Counted from the stretch's first letter, positions 17,406 to 25,546 are shown. The stretch is 64,000 nt of DNA from an uncultured Paracoccaceae bacterium (GCA_958439195.1 OY288171.1:10049-74048); one strand, 5' to 3'. Numbers and translations: made by a program. Notes: a model not told the origin generated them from the sequence alone.

Positions 17406-18344
17406 ATGTCCCACACCCTGTATCCGCTGCGGCGCCAACGCCTGCAGCGATCGGAACTTGCTGTTCCGGCGTCAAACCCCACGATGATCGACAAGGCCGC
17501 CGCTGGCCCCGCCGATTACGTGTTCCTTGATCTGGAAGATGCGGTTGCCCCGCCAGAGAAGGAGCAAGCCCGCAAGAACGCCATTCAGGCGCTGAATGAC
17601 ATCGACTGGGCCGCCAAGGGCAAAACCGTTTCTGTCCGCATCAACGGGCTGGACACGCATTACATGTACCGTGACGTGGTCGATGTGATGGAACAGGCGG
17701 GCAGCCGCGTGCATACGCTTCTGGTGCCAAAGGTCGGTGTGCGGGACGACCTCTATATGGTCGAGGCGATGGTCAATCAGATCGAACAGGGCAAGGGCTA
17801 TACCACCCGCGTGGGGCTTGAGGCGCTGATCGAAACCGCGCTTGGCATGGCGAATGTGGAATCCATCGCCCAATTCGGCGGCCGGTTAGAGGCGCTGCAT
17901 TTCGGCGTAGCCGATTACGCCGCGTCGATGCGCGCCCGCACCACCAATATCGGCGGCCTGAACCCGCATTATCCGGGCGATCAATGGCATGCCGCCATTT
18001 CCCGCATGGTCATCGCCTGCCGCGCCTATGGCCTGCGCGCGATTGACGGCCCCTTCGGCGATTTCTCCGATCCCGAAGGTTACAAGGATGGTGCCCGCCG
18101 CGCCGCCGCCCTGGGGTGTGAGGGGAAATGGGCCATCCACCCGTCACAGGTCGATATGGCGAACGAAGTGTTCAGCCCGACCGAGGCCGAGGTAACCAAA
18201 GCCCGCCGCATCATCGAAGAACTGCGGATTGCGGAATCCCAAGGCAAAGGCGCGGCCAGCCTGGACGGCAAGATGATCGACGCCGCATCGGAAAAGATGG
18301 CGAACAACGTGCTGGTGATCGCCGAGGCGATTGCCAACAAATAA
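17406..18344 (+). CDS. mcl: malyl-CoA lyase (serine-cycle type)
   Basis: CitE-like Mg-dependent lyase splitting (S)-malyl-CoA to glyoxylate and acetyl-CoA. It is 312 residues. Visible are FLDLEDAVAPPEKEQAR (CoA/Mg region), SVRINGLDTHYMYRD, LVPKVG, EALIETALG (metal-binding Glu), GVADYAASM and KWAIHPSQV. Placed between sgaA and mtkA it is the serine-cycle lyase rather than citrate lyase beta. A second, divergent paralogue (mcl1) sits 4 kb downstream. AGAGGAAATC precedes the ATG at 17406. Confidence 0.93.
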   Translation: MSHTLYPLRRQRLQRSELAVPASNPTMIDKAAAGPADYVFLDLEDAVAPPEKEQARKNAIQALNDIDWAAKGKTVSVRINGLDTHYMYRDVVDVMEQAGSRVHTLLVPKVGVRDDLYMVEAMVNQIEQGKGYTTRVGLEALIETALGMANVESIAQFGGRLEALHFGVADYAASMRARTTNIGGLNPHYPGDQWHAAISRMVIACRAYGLRAIDGPFGDFSDPEGYKDGARRAAALGCEGKWAIHPSQVDMANEVFSPTEAEVTKARRIIEELRIAESQGKGAASLDGKMIDAASEKMANNVLVIAEAIANK

Positions 18345-18390
18345 TCGGCCCGACGGGATTCAGGCCAAAGAACTTGGGGAGGAATACCGA

Positions 18391-19563
18391 ATGGACATTC
18401 ACGAATATCAGGCCAAGGAAATCCTTGCCCGCTTCGGCGTGCCGGTCCCGCGCGGCGGTCTGGCCTATAGCCCTGAACAGGCCGGCTACCGCGCCCGCGA
18501 ACTGGGCGGCAACGCTTGGGTCGTGAAGGCGCAGATCCATTCCGGTGGGCGCGGCGCGGCGGGCGGCGTAAAACTCTGCCGGTCCGAGGCCGAGGTTCAG
18601 GATTTCGCCGCCACCCTGTTTGGCAAGCAGCTCGTCACCAAACAGACCGATTCCAATGGCAAGGGCGTCTATCGCCTTTGGGTCGAAGGCGCGTCCGACA
18701 TCGCGCAGGAAATGTATCTGGGCTTTGTGCTGGACCGCAAATCCGAACGCATCATGATCGTCGCCTCAGCCCACGGCGGGATGGAGATCGAGGATCTTGC
18801 CGAATCCGACCCAAATTCCCTGCGCCGCATGACCGTTGATCCGGCGGTCGGCCTGTCGGAATTTCAGGCCCGCGAACTGGCCTTTCAGTTGGGCCTGAAG
18901 GGCGGGCAAATCGCGCAGATGGTGAACATCCTCAAGGCGTGCTACCGCGCCTACCGCGATCTGGATGCCATGATGGTCGAAATCAACCCGTTGGTCATCA
19001 CCCGCGCGGGCGATCTGGTGGCATTGGATGCCAAGATGTCGTTCGACACCAACGCCCTGTTCCGCCGCCCGGAAATCGCCGAACTGCGCGACCGCAGTCA
19101 GGAAGACCCGCGCGAAAGCACGGCGGGCGATCATGGCCTGGCCTATGTGGGTCTCGATGGCGATATCGGCTGCATCATCAACGGCGCGGGCCTTGCGATG
19201 GCCACGATGGACATGATCAAGCTGGCCGGGGGCGAGCCTGCGAATTTCCTTGATATCGGCGGCGGCGCCTCGCCCGAACGCGTCGTCCGCGCCTTCCGCA
19301 CCGTGCTGGCCGACCGCAATGTCAGCGTGATCCTGGTAAACATCTTCGCCGGCATCAACCGCTGTGACTGGGTCGCACAGGGCGTGGTGCAGGCCTACCG
19401 CGAACTTGGCCTGACTGTGCCGGTCGTGGTGCGTCTGGCCGGCACGAATGTCGAAGAAGGCAACCGCATCATCCAGGATTCCGGCCTGCCGCTGATCACC
19501 GCTGCCACGCTGGCCGATGCTGCCGAAAAGGCCGTCGCCACCCGCCACAAACTCGCTGCATAA
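18391..19563 (+). CDS. mtkA: malate--CoA ligase (malate thiokinase) beta subunit
   Basis: ATP-grasp subunit of malate thiokinase (malate + CoA + ATP to malyl-CoA + ADP + Pi). It is 390 residues: N-terminal MDIHEYQAKEILARFGVPVP ATP-grasp start, KAQIHSGGRG, EINPLVIT, ALDAKMSFDTNALFRR, and the C-terminal ligase domain with FLDIGGGASPERV and NIFAGINRCDWVAQG. The sequence follows Methylobacterium MtkA more closely than SucC, notably SFDTNALFRRPEIAELRD and NRCDWVA. Strong ribosome site GGGGAGGAATACCG. Acts with MtkB next door. Confidence 0.94.
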   Translation: MDIHEYQAKEILARFGVPVPRGGLAYSPEQAGYRARELGGNAWVVKAQIHSGGRGAAGGVKLCRSEAEVQDFAATLFGKQLVTKQTDSNGKGVYRLWVEGASDIAQEMYLGFVLDRKSERIMIVASAHGGMEIEDLAESDPNSLRRMTVDPAVGLSEFQARELAFQLGLKGGQIAQMVNILKACYRAYRDLDAMMVEINPLVITRAGDLVALDAKMSFDTNALFRRPEIAELRDRSQEDPRESTAGDHGLAYVGLDGDIGCIINGAGLAMATMDMIKLAGGEPANFLDIGGGASPERVVRAFRTVLADRNVSVILVNIFAGINRCDWVAQGVVQAYRELGLTVPVVVRLAGTNVEEGNRIIQDSGLPLITAATLADAAEKAVATRHKLAA

Positions 19564-19574
19564 GGGGAACACAG

Positions 19575-20474
19575 ATGGCCATTCTCATCACCGAAAAGAC
19601 CCCTGTCATCGTCCAGGGCATGTCGGGCCGCATCGGCCAGTTCCATGCCGAAGACATGATCAAGCACGGCACCAACGTCGTTGGCGGCGTCACCCCCGGC
19701 CGGGGCGGCGAATCCCTCCTTGGTCGCCCGCTTTTCAACACCGTGCGTGAAGCGGTCGAAGCGACGGGGGCTGAAGCCTCGCTCGTTTTCGTCCCGCCGC
19801 CCTTTGCCGCGGATGCCATTATGGAGGCGGCGGATGCGGGCATCAAAACCGCGGTCTGCGTCACCGACGGCATCCCCAGCCAGGACATGATGAAGGTGAA
19901 GCGCTTCCTGAAACGCTACCCCGCTGATCGCAAGATGCGCCTGATCGGCCCGAATTGCGCGGGCATCATCAGCCCCGGCAAGGGTTTCATGGGCATCATG
20001 CCGCCCCATATCTACATGCCCGGCCGCGTGGGCATCGTGGGCCGCTCCGGCACGCTGGGCTATGAAGCGGCCAGCCAGATGAAGGCGCTCGGCATCGGCG
20101 TGTCCACCAGCGTTGGCATCGGCGGCGACCCGATCAACGGCAGCAGCTTCCGCGATATCCTAGAACTGTTCGAGGCAGACCCTGAAACCGACGCCGTGAT
20201 GATGATCGGCGAAATCGGTGGCCCGCAAGAGGCAGAGGCCGCGATTTACGCCCGCGATCACATGAAGAAACCGGTGGTCGCCTATATCGCAGGTCTTTCC
20301 GCCCCCAAGGGCCGCAAGATGGGCCATGCCGGGGCGATCATTTCCGCCTTTGGCGAAAGCGCGCAGGAAAAGGTGGAAATCCTGTCCGCCGCCGGTATCA
20401 CCATCGCGCCCAACCCATCATCGATGGGCGAAACGATGGCGCGCGTCCTGTCTGGCCAGCGCGCAGCAGCCTGA
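19575..20474 (+). CDS. mtkB: malate--CoA ligase (malate thiokinase) alpha subunit
   Basis: CoA-binding, phospho-histidine subunit of malate thiokinase. It is 299 residues. CoA-binding VQGMSGRIGQFHAEDM is near the N-terminus, IGPNCAGIISPG is in the middle, GRSGTLGYEA follows, and the active-site His251 lies in KMGHAGAI. Related to SucD, but assigned to malate by the mtkA-mtkB pairing and the sgaA/mcl context. Last gene of the operon, followed by a good intrinsic terminator. Confidence 0.93.
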   Translation: MAILITEKTPVIVQGMSGRIGQFHAEDMIKHGTNVVGGVTPGRGGESLLGRPLFNTVREAVEATGAEASLVFVPPPFAADAIMEAADAGIKTAVCVTDGIPSQDMMKVKRFLKRYPADRKMRLIGPNCAGIISPGKGFMGIMPPHIYMPGRVGIVGRSGTLGYEAASQMKALGIGVSTSVGIGGDPINGSSFRDILELFEADPETDAVMMIGEIGGPQEAEAAIYARDHMKKPVVAYIAGLSAPKGRKMGHAGAIISAFGESAQEKVEILSAAGITIAPNPSSMGETMARVLSGQRAAA

Positions 20475-20497
20475 CCTTGCTTCATCGCAACTTCATC

Positions 20498-20524
20498 GGG
20501 CGGCTTCCGGGCCGCCCCTTTTTC
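20498..20524 (+). terminator. intrinsic terminator of the sgaA-mcl-mtkAB operon
   Basis: Perfect 7-bp stem GGGCGGC/GCCGCCC with a six-base loop, followed by a run of five T. It lies 24 bp after the mtkB stop codon. Confidence 0.85.
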
Positions 20525-20537
20525 TTGGGCTTACGGC

Positions 20538-20558
20538 TTCATCTTGGCCCAAATACCC
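20538..20558 (+). repeat. dispersed intergenic motif, copy 2
   Basis: TTCATCTTGG-CC-CAAATACCC follows the mtkB terminator by 14 bp; related to 2554–2578 and 34521–34541. Confidence 0.5.
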
Positions 20559-20585
20559 AAAATCGGCACTTGCCACCCCGCGCCG

Positions 20586-20900
20586 TCAGGCGAATTTCAG
20601 CGCGATGATCCCGGCGATGATCAGCAAGACACCCACGACCCGCCACAGGTTGACCGGATCGCCGAACAGGAACACCGCCATGATCGCTGTGCCCACCGCC
20701 CCGATTCCCACCCAAACGGCATAGGCCGTGCCCACGGGCAATTCCTTCATGGCGATGGACAGCAGCCAAAACGATGCCAGCGCCCCCGCGATGGTCAACA
20801 CTGACGGGATCGGCTTTGAAAATCCGTCCGAATACTTCAACCCCAGCGCCCAGCCGGTTTCCAGCAAGCCTGCGATCAGAACGATCAGCCAGGCATTCAT
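20586..20900 (-). CDS. SMR-family exporter of the SugE/Gdx type
   Basis: A 104-residue, four-helix small multidrug resistance protein. The essential membrane Glu is in LLETGWALGLKYSDGF, and the G-W-x2-G-x-K-Y-S pattern is that of the SugE/Gdx branch, whose characterised members export guanidinium against protons. Inner membrane, working as an antiparallel dimer or as a pair. Its ATG overlaps the accA stop (ATGA), so it is read through from accA. No guanidine riboswitch is seen near it; specificity is inferred from sequence type only. Confidence 0.88.
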   Translation of the reverse strand: MNAWLIVLIAGLLETGWALGLKYSDGFSKPIPSVLTIAGALASFWLLSIAMKELPVGTAYAVWVGIGAVGTAIMAVFLFGDPVNLWRVVGVLLIIAGIIALKFA

Positions 20901-21856
20901 GCGGCCAGCCCTTTCGACCCCATGTCGATGAACTTCGTCCGCCGATCCTTGATCAGGGCATCGGGTTTCTTGCCCGACAATTCCTTCAGCATCGCCTCGA
21001 TGCCCTTGCCCACCGCCTCGATGGTTTCCTTGCGGCCGCGCTGCGCGCCGCCCATCGGTTCCTTGATGATCCGGTCGATCACACCCAGCTTTTGCAGATC
21101 CTGCGCTGTCAGGCGCAGCGCCTCGGCGGCCTCGCGCATCTTTTCGGCGTCTTTCCACAGGATCGACGCGCAGCCTTCGGGGGAAATTACGGAATATACG
21201 GAATGTTCCAGCATCGCCACGCGATTGGCCGTGGCAAAGGCCACCGCGCCGCCAGACCCGCCCTCACCAATGATGATGGAAATCAGCGGCACACCGATTT
21301 GCAGGCATTTCTCGGTCGACCTTGCAATCGCCTCGGCCTGCCCCCGCTCTTCGGCGCCCTTGCCCGGATAGGCGCCGGGGGTGTCGACCAGGGTAATCAC
21401 CGGCAGGCGGAACCGATCCGCCATATCCATCAGCCGGATCGCCTTGCGGTATCCTTCGGGCCGCGCCATGCCGAAATTCCGCTCAATCCGGGTCTTGGTG
21501 TCGTGGCCCTTTTCATGGCCGATGATCACCACAGGCAGATCGTTGAACCGCGCCAGCCCGCCCATGACGGCGTGATCGTCGGCAAAGTTCCGGTCGCCCG
21601 CCAACGGGGTATACTCGCTGAACAGCGCGTCGATGTAATCCTTGCAATGCGGCCGGTCCGGGTGGCGCGCCACCTGGCATTTCCGCCAGGGCGTCAGATC
21701 CTTGTAAAGATCCTTCAGCAGCGTTTCCGCCTTACGGTCCAGCGCATCCGCCTCTTTCGACACATCCATGCCGGAATTGGTGCGCGCCATCGCGCGCAGC
21801 TCTTCGGCCTTGCCTTCGATTTCGGCCAACGGCTTTTCGAATTCCAGGTAGTTCAT
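20897..21856 (-). CDS. accA: acetyl-CoA carboxylase carboxyltransferase alpha subunit
   Basis: Alpha half of the carboxyltransferase that moves CO2 from biotin to acetyl-CoA, making malonyl-CoA for fatty acids. It is 319 residues, the standard length. N-terminal coiled region MNYLEFEKPLAEIEGKAEELR, then LVDTPGAYPGKGAEERGQ, GEGGSGGAVAFA and SVISPEGCASILWKD. The upstream 258 bp contain three hairpins (21941–22055), a potential leader. Start supported by GTCTGGAGAGTGCCGT before the ATG. Confidence 0.96.
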   Translation of the reverse strand: MNYLEFEKPLAEIEGKAEELRAMARTNSGMDVSKEADALDRKAETLLKDLYKDLTPWRKCQVARHPDRPHCKDYIDALFSEYTPLAGDRNFADDHAVMGGLARFNDLPVVIIGHEKGHDTKTRIERNFGMARPEGYRKAIRLMDMADRFRLPVITLVDTPGAYPGKGAEERGQAEAIARSTEKCLQIGVPLISIIIGEGGSGGAVAFATANRVAMLEHSVYSVISPEGCASILWKDAEKMREAAEALRLTAQDLQKLGVIDRIIKEPMGGAQRGRKETIEAVGKGIEAMLKELSGKKPDALIKDRRTKFIDMGSKGLAA

Positions 21857-21940
21857 ACGGCACTCTCCAGACGGATGCCCTTATATGGCCAGAGGCGGGG
21901 CAAGATGCAACTCGCCCATAGCCAGTTCCACAAACAGCAG

Positions 21941-22055
21941 CGCCCCGTGGCCGGGCCACGGGGCGTGCATCCTCCCCTGTGGCTGCGCGGGGCCTCCTCT
22001 CCCCGTGGGTCGCAGCCTGGGTGTTCTTTTCAAAGCGCCGCTTTTTCGCGCTTTG
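21941..22055. other. cluster of three hairpins upstream of accA (candidate structured RNA)
   Basis: Perfect 12-bp arms with a one-base centre at 21941–21965. Then a two-part stem: GGCTGCG/CGCAGCC at 21981–21987 and 22011–22017, enclosing CGGGG/CCCCG at 21988–21992 and 22001–22005, with loop CCTCCTCT. Then CAAAGCGC/GCGCTTTG at 22031–22038 and 22048–22055. A TTGACA lies at 22088–22093 on the minus strand. It could be the accA leader (minus) or a small RNA with an anti-ribosome-site loop (plus). No coding potential recognised. Confidence 0.4.
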
Positions 22056-22114
22056 GTTGCCAGAGCCTGCCCGCATTGCGCGCGGCCTGTCAACGATTCA
22101 TCGGTGACGCAAGG

Positions 22115-23071
22115 TCAACCCGCGATCAATTCCGCCTGCCGCACGATCACCTCGGCCTGCTTGATGCTGGCGATGTCCACCAGACGGCCCTTGTAGACCG
22201 TCGCGCCCTCGCCCCGCGCCTTGGCGGCGTCCATTGCGGCCAGAATCTCGCGCGCCTCGGCCACGGCGGCATCGGACGGGGTGAAAATCTCATTCGCCAG
22301 CGTCACCTGTTTGGGGTGGATCGCCCATTTCCCCACCATGCCCAGCGTGGCCGACCGCAATGCCTGCGCGCGGAAACCTTCATCATCGCTGAAATCGCCA
22401 AAGGGGCCGTCCACGGGCAGAATGCCATGCGTGCGGCAGGCCGCAACGATGGCCGCCTGCGCCCAATGCCACGGGTCTGACCACGACTTCGCACCCTCGC
22501 GCAGCATGTAATAATTCTCCTGCGTGCCGCCGATCCCGGTGGTCTGCATCCCCATACTGGCCGCGAAATCCGCAGCGCCCAGCGACATCGCCTGCAAGCG
22601 GGGCGAACCTTTTGCAATTTCCTCGACATGCGAAATCCCGGCCGCCGATTCGATGATCACTTCGAATCCGATCGGCTTTTTCCGCCCCATCGCACGTTCC
22701 ACCGCCGTGACCAGCGCATCAACGGCATAAAGATCCTCGGCACAGCCCACCTTGGGGATCATGATCAGATCCAGCCGCTCACCGCCTTTTTCCAGCAGGT
22801 CCACCACATCACGATACCACCACGGCGTGTCCAACCCATTGATCCGCACGCTCAGCGTCTTGGTCCCCCAATCGACACCGGACATCGCCTCGATCACATT
22901 GGCCCGCGCGATGTCCTTGTCCGACGGCGCAACCGAATCCTCCAGATCAAGGTTGATCACGTCCGCCGCGCTCGCCGCCATCTTGGCAAAAATCGCCGGG
23001 CGCGATCCGGGGCCGAACAGTTGGCAACGGTTCGGGCGGGCGGGGGCGGGGGGTTGCAGGCGAAAGCTCAT
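22115..23071 (-). CDS. mcl1: L-malyl-CoA/beta-methylmalyl-CoA lyase
   Basis: Ethylmalonyl-CoA pathway lyase that cleaves beta-methylmalyl-CoA to glyoxylate and propionyl-CoA, and malyl-CoA reversibly; cytoplasmic. It is 318 residues, the same length as Rhodobacter sphaeroides Mcl1 and visibly near-identical in blocks such as ARPNRCQLFGPGSRP, VINLDLEDSVAP, MSLGAADFAASMGMQTTG, DGPFGDFSDDEGFRAQ and KGRLVDIASIKQAEVIVRQAE. Transcribed toward accA; divergent from the epimerase gene across 144 bp holding a 20-bp palindrome. Confidence 0.96.
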   Translation of the reverse strand: MSFRLQPPAPARPNRCQLFGPGSRPAIFAKMAASAADVINLDLEDSVAPSDKDIARANVIEAMSGVDWGTKTLSVRINGLDTPWWYRDVVDLLEKGGERLDLIMIPKVGCAEDLYAVDALVTAVERAMGRKKPIGFEVIIESAAGISHVEEIAKGSPRLQAMSLGAADFAASMGMQTTGIGGTQENYYMLREGAKSWSDPWHWAQAAIVAACRTHGILPVDGPFGDFSDDEGFRAQALRSATLGMVGKWAIHPKQVTLANEIFTPSDAAVAEAREILAAMDAAKARGEGATVYKGRLVDIASIKQAEVIVRQAELIAG

Positions 23072-23120
23072 GGTCGTTCTCGCAATGAAATTACGGTTTG
23101 GATGGCGTCAGCGATATATT

Positions 23121-23140
23121 CTTGCGCTGCACTGCGCAAG
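23121..23140. promoter_or_regulatory. 20-bp inverted repeat in the mcl1/epimerase divergent promoter
   Basis: CTTGCGC–TGCACT–GCGCAAG: perfect 7-bp arms with a six-base spacer, about 50 bp upstream of the mcl1 start. It has the size of an operator for a dimeric regulator. No identity assigned. Confidence 0.45.
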
Positions 23141-23215
23141 CGTTTTTTCGCAGGTGCAGCATTGCTTGACTTGCCACCCGCCCTGCGGCCCCTTCGCCCT
23201 GCAAAGGAGCGCCCG

Positions 23216-24178
23216 ATGATCACTGCTCGCCTCGACACCTTCCCCCTCGCCCGCGCCTTCACCATCTCACGCGGGTCAAAGACCGAGGCGCGGGTGATCA
23301 CCGCCACGGTCACACGCGGCGGTGTCACCGGGCGGGGCGAATCCGTGCCCTATGCCCGCTATGGCGAAACGCCTGATACCGTGCTGGCCCAGATCGCCAC
23401 CCTGCCCCAAGGCATCACCCGCGCGGAATTGCAGACCGCCCTGCCCCCCGGCGCGGCCCGCAACGCGGTGGATTGCGCGCTGTGGGATTGGGAGGCAAAG
23501 GCCAGCGGGCAACGGGTCTGGCATCTGGCGGGCCTTGCCCCGCCTGCCCCGCGCATCACCGCCTACACCCTGTCACTGGACACCCCCGCCGCGATGCGCG
23601 CCCAAGCGCAGGAAAACGCCCACCGCCCGATCCTGAAGATCAAACTCGGCACCCCCGATGACATGCCAAGGCTGGAATCCGTCCGCGCGGGTGCGCCAAA
23701 GGCCACCATCATCATCGACGCCAACGAAGGCTGGACACCCGAAGTGTATACCGACCTTGCCCCCCACCTGATCCTCCTTGGCGTGGCGCTGGTGGAACAA
23801 CCGCTGCCTGCCGGGGCCGATGACCTGCTGGCCGAAATCCCCCATCCCCTGCCCATCTGCGCCGACGAATCCGCCCATGACCGCGCCAGCCTTGCCACGC
23901 TGCGCGGCAAATATGACATGGTCAATCTGAAGCTCGACAAGACCGGAGGGCTGACAGAGGCGCTTCTGATGGCAACCGAAGCCCGCGCCGCAGGTTTCGG
24001 CCTGATGGTGGGCTGCATGGTCGGCACCTCGCTGGCAATGGCACCCGCCATCCTGCCCGCCCAAGCCGCAGCTTTCACCGATCTGGACGGCCCGCTTCTG
24101 CTGGCGCAGGACCGGGATCACCCGCTGCACTATGATCAAGACGGCGTGCATCCGCCTGATGCGGCCCTGTGGGGGTAG
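23216..24178 (+). CDS. dipeptide epimerase (L-Ala-D/L-Glu type), enolase superfamily
   Basis: A 320-residue enolase-superfamily enzyme of the muconate-lactonising-enzyme subgroup. Capping-domain start followed by the barrel. Catalytic Lys in LKIKLG, metal ligands in IDANEGW, VEQP and CADES, and the second catalytic Lys in LKLDKTGG. Family members epimerise L-Ala-D-Glu from murein to L-Ala-L-Glu. The neighbouring D-amino acid transaminase supports D-amino acid or murein-peptide catabolism. AAAGGAGCGCCCG precedes the ATG at 23216. Confidence 0.88.
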   Translation: MITARLDTFPLARAFTISRGSKTEARVITATVTRGGVTGRGESVPYARYGETPDTVLAQIATLPQGITRAELQTALPPGAARNAVDCALWDWEAKASGQRVWHLAGLAPPAPRITAYTLSLDTPAAMRAQAQENAHRPILKIKLGTPDDMPRLESVRAGAPKATIIIDANEGWTPEVYTDLAPHLILLGVALVEQPLPAGADDLLAEIPHPLPICADESAHDRASLATLRGKYDMVNLKLDKTGGLTEALLMATEARAAGFGLMVGCMVGTSLAMAPAILPAQAAAFTDLDGPLLLAQDRDHPLHYDQDGVHPPDAALWG

Positions 24179-24299
24179 GCCATCCCTGGCGCGGATGACA
24201 ATGCCCGGCGCCTGACCCGTTCCGTTCCGCAATTCCCCACTTGACCCTGCGCGCCCCTGCGCCCAAACCCGTTCAAACCGCAACGCTGGGAGGCCACCC

Positions 24300-25160
24300 A
24301 TGACCCGCACCGTCTTTGTCAACGGAACCTACCTGCCCGAAGATCAGGCCACCGTGTCGATCTTTGACCGGGGCTTCCTGATGGCCGATGGCGTGTATGA
24401 GGTGACATCGGTTCTGGATGGCAAGCTGATCGACTTTGCCGGCCACATCATCCGCCTGCACCGCAGCCTGGATGAACTCGACATGGCGCCGCCCTGTTCT
24501 GACGATGAATTGCTGGACATGCACCGCGAACTGATCCGCCTGAACGGCATCGATCAGGGGATGATCTACCTGCAAGTCACGCGCGGCAATCCCGGCGACC
24601 GGTCCTTCATGTTTCCCGATGCTGCGGTCAAACCCACCATCGTGGCCTTCACGCAGGACATCCCCAACCTCGCCGATGCGCCCGCCGCCAAGACCGGGTT
24701 CAAGGTCATCTCCGTCCCCGATATCCGCTGGGGCCGGCGCGACATCAAGACGGTGCAACTCCTGTATCCGTCGATGGCCAAGATGATGGCCAAAAAGGCG
24801 GGGGTCGACGATTCCTGGATGGTGCAGGACGGCGTCGTCACCGAAGGCACGTCGAACAACGCCTATATCGTCAAGGGCAACCGCATCATCACTCGGCAGC
24901 TGACCAACGACATCCTGCACGGCATCACCCGCGCCGCCGTTCTGCGCTTTGCCGCCGAAGCGCAGTTCGAGGTCGAGGAGCGCCCCTTCACCATCGACGA
25001 AGCCCAAACCGCGGACGAGGCATTCTCGACCGCCGCGTCGATCTTTGTGATGCCCGTGGTGGAAATTGACGGCGCTGCCGTTGGCAACGGCAAACCCGGT
25101 CCCGTCGCCACACGCCTGCGCGAACTTTATCTTGATGAAATGCGCAAGGCGGCGGTCTGA
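24300..25160 (+). CDS. dat: D-amino-acid (D-alanine) transaminase
   Basis: PLP fold-IV aminotransferase moving the amino group between D-alanine and 2-oxoglutarate (giving D-Glu), cytoplasmic. It is 286 residues. FDRGFLMADGVYEV near the start, PLP Lys150 in RRDIKTVQLL, and Glu in VVTEGTSNN are the class-IV landmarks; the branched-chain aminotransferase subgroup is less likely. GGGAGG lies before the ATG. It follows the dipeptide epimerase by 121 bp in the same direction. Confidence 0.92.
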   Translation: MTRTVFVNGTYLPEDQATVSIFDRGFLMADGVYEVTSVLDGKLIDFAGHIIRLHRSLDELDMAPPCSDDELLDMHRELIRLNGIDQGMIYLQVTRGNPGDRSFMFPDAAVKPTIVAFTQDIPNLADAPAAKTGFKVISVPDIRWGRRDIKTVQLLYPSMAKMMAKKAGVDDSWMVQDGVVTEGTSNNAYIVKGNRIITRQLTNDILHGITRAAVLRFAAEAQFEVEERPFTIDEAQTADEAFSTAASIFVMPVVEIDGAAVGNGKPGPVATRLRELYLDEMRKAAV

Positions 25161-25170
25161 TCTGCCCCGC

Positions 25171-25226
25171 CTTGAACCATCAACCCGACTTGAACCATCA
25201 CACAGGGCCGAACACACAGGGCCGAA
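25171..25226. repeat. two short direct repeats after dat
   Basis: CTTGAACCATCA occurs at 25171–25182 and 25189–25200, then ACACAGGGCCGAA at 25200–25212 and 25214–25226. They lie in the convergent gap between dat and the DUF1244 gene; no terminator-like hairpin is seen. Confidence 0.7.
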
Positions 25227-25237
25227 ACGGTTCCCCG

Positions 25238-25546
25238 TTACCCGTGCGTCTTGAACGCCTCGGTGAAGGCGGCTTTCTGCGCCTCTGACGCCTCGGCCTG
25301 ATGCAGGGCTTTCCAGTCGTCATAGGGCATCCCATAAACCAGCGTCTTGGCGTCTTCCTTGCCCATCGCCACGCCCTGTTCTGCCGCCGCCTCGGCCATC
25401 CAGCGGCTCAGGCAGTTGCGGCAGAACCCGGCCATGTTCATCAGGTCGATGTTTTGCACATCCGTTCGGGTGCGCAGATGGTCGCGCAGGCGGCGATAGG
25501 CCGCCGCTTCCAAAGCCTGCATTGTGGCATCGTCGATCTGGGTCAT
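25238..25546 (-). CDS. DUF1244 domain protein
   Basis: A 102-residue soluble helical protein of the DUF1244 family, function unknown. Conserved block DLMNMAGFCRNCLSRWM carries a CxxC pair, and TLVYGMPYDDWKA follows. MTQID at 25546 is preferred as start because GGAGGACGCAGTC precedes it. It lies downstream of the N-formylglutamate amidohydrolase gene in the same direction, 66 bp apart. Confidence 0.88.
   Translation of the reverse strand: MTQIDDATMQALEAAAYRRLRDHLRTRTDVQNIDLMNMAGFCRNCLSRWMAEAAAEQGVAMGKEDAKTLVYGMPYDDWKALHQAEASEAQKAAFTEAFKTHG

Noticed and set aside
20586..20900. Guanidine riboswitch expected before a Gdx-type exporter
   Set aside because: The gene overlaps accA and has no leader of its own; no riboswitch-like fold is visible there.
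22021..22060. Hairpin with internal T run as a terminator for mcl1
   Set aside because: The T run lies in the loop, not after the stem on the minus strand, so it is not a normal terminator for mcl1.
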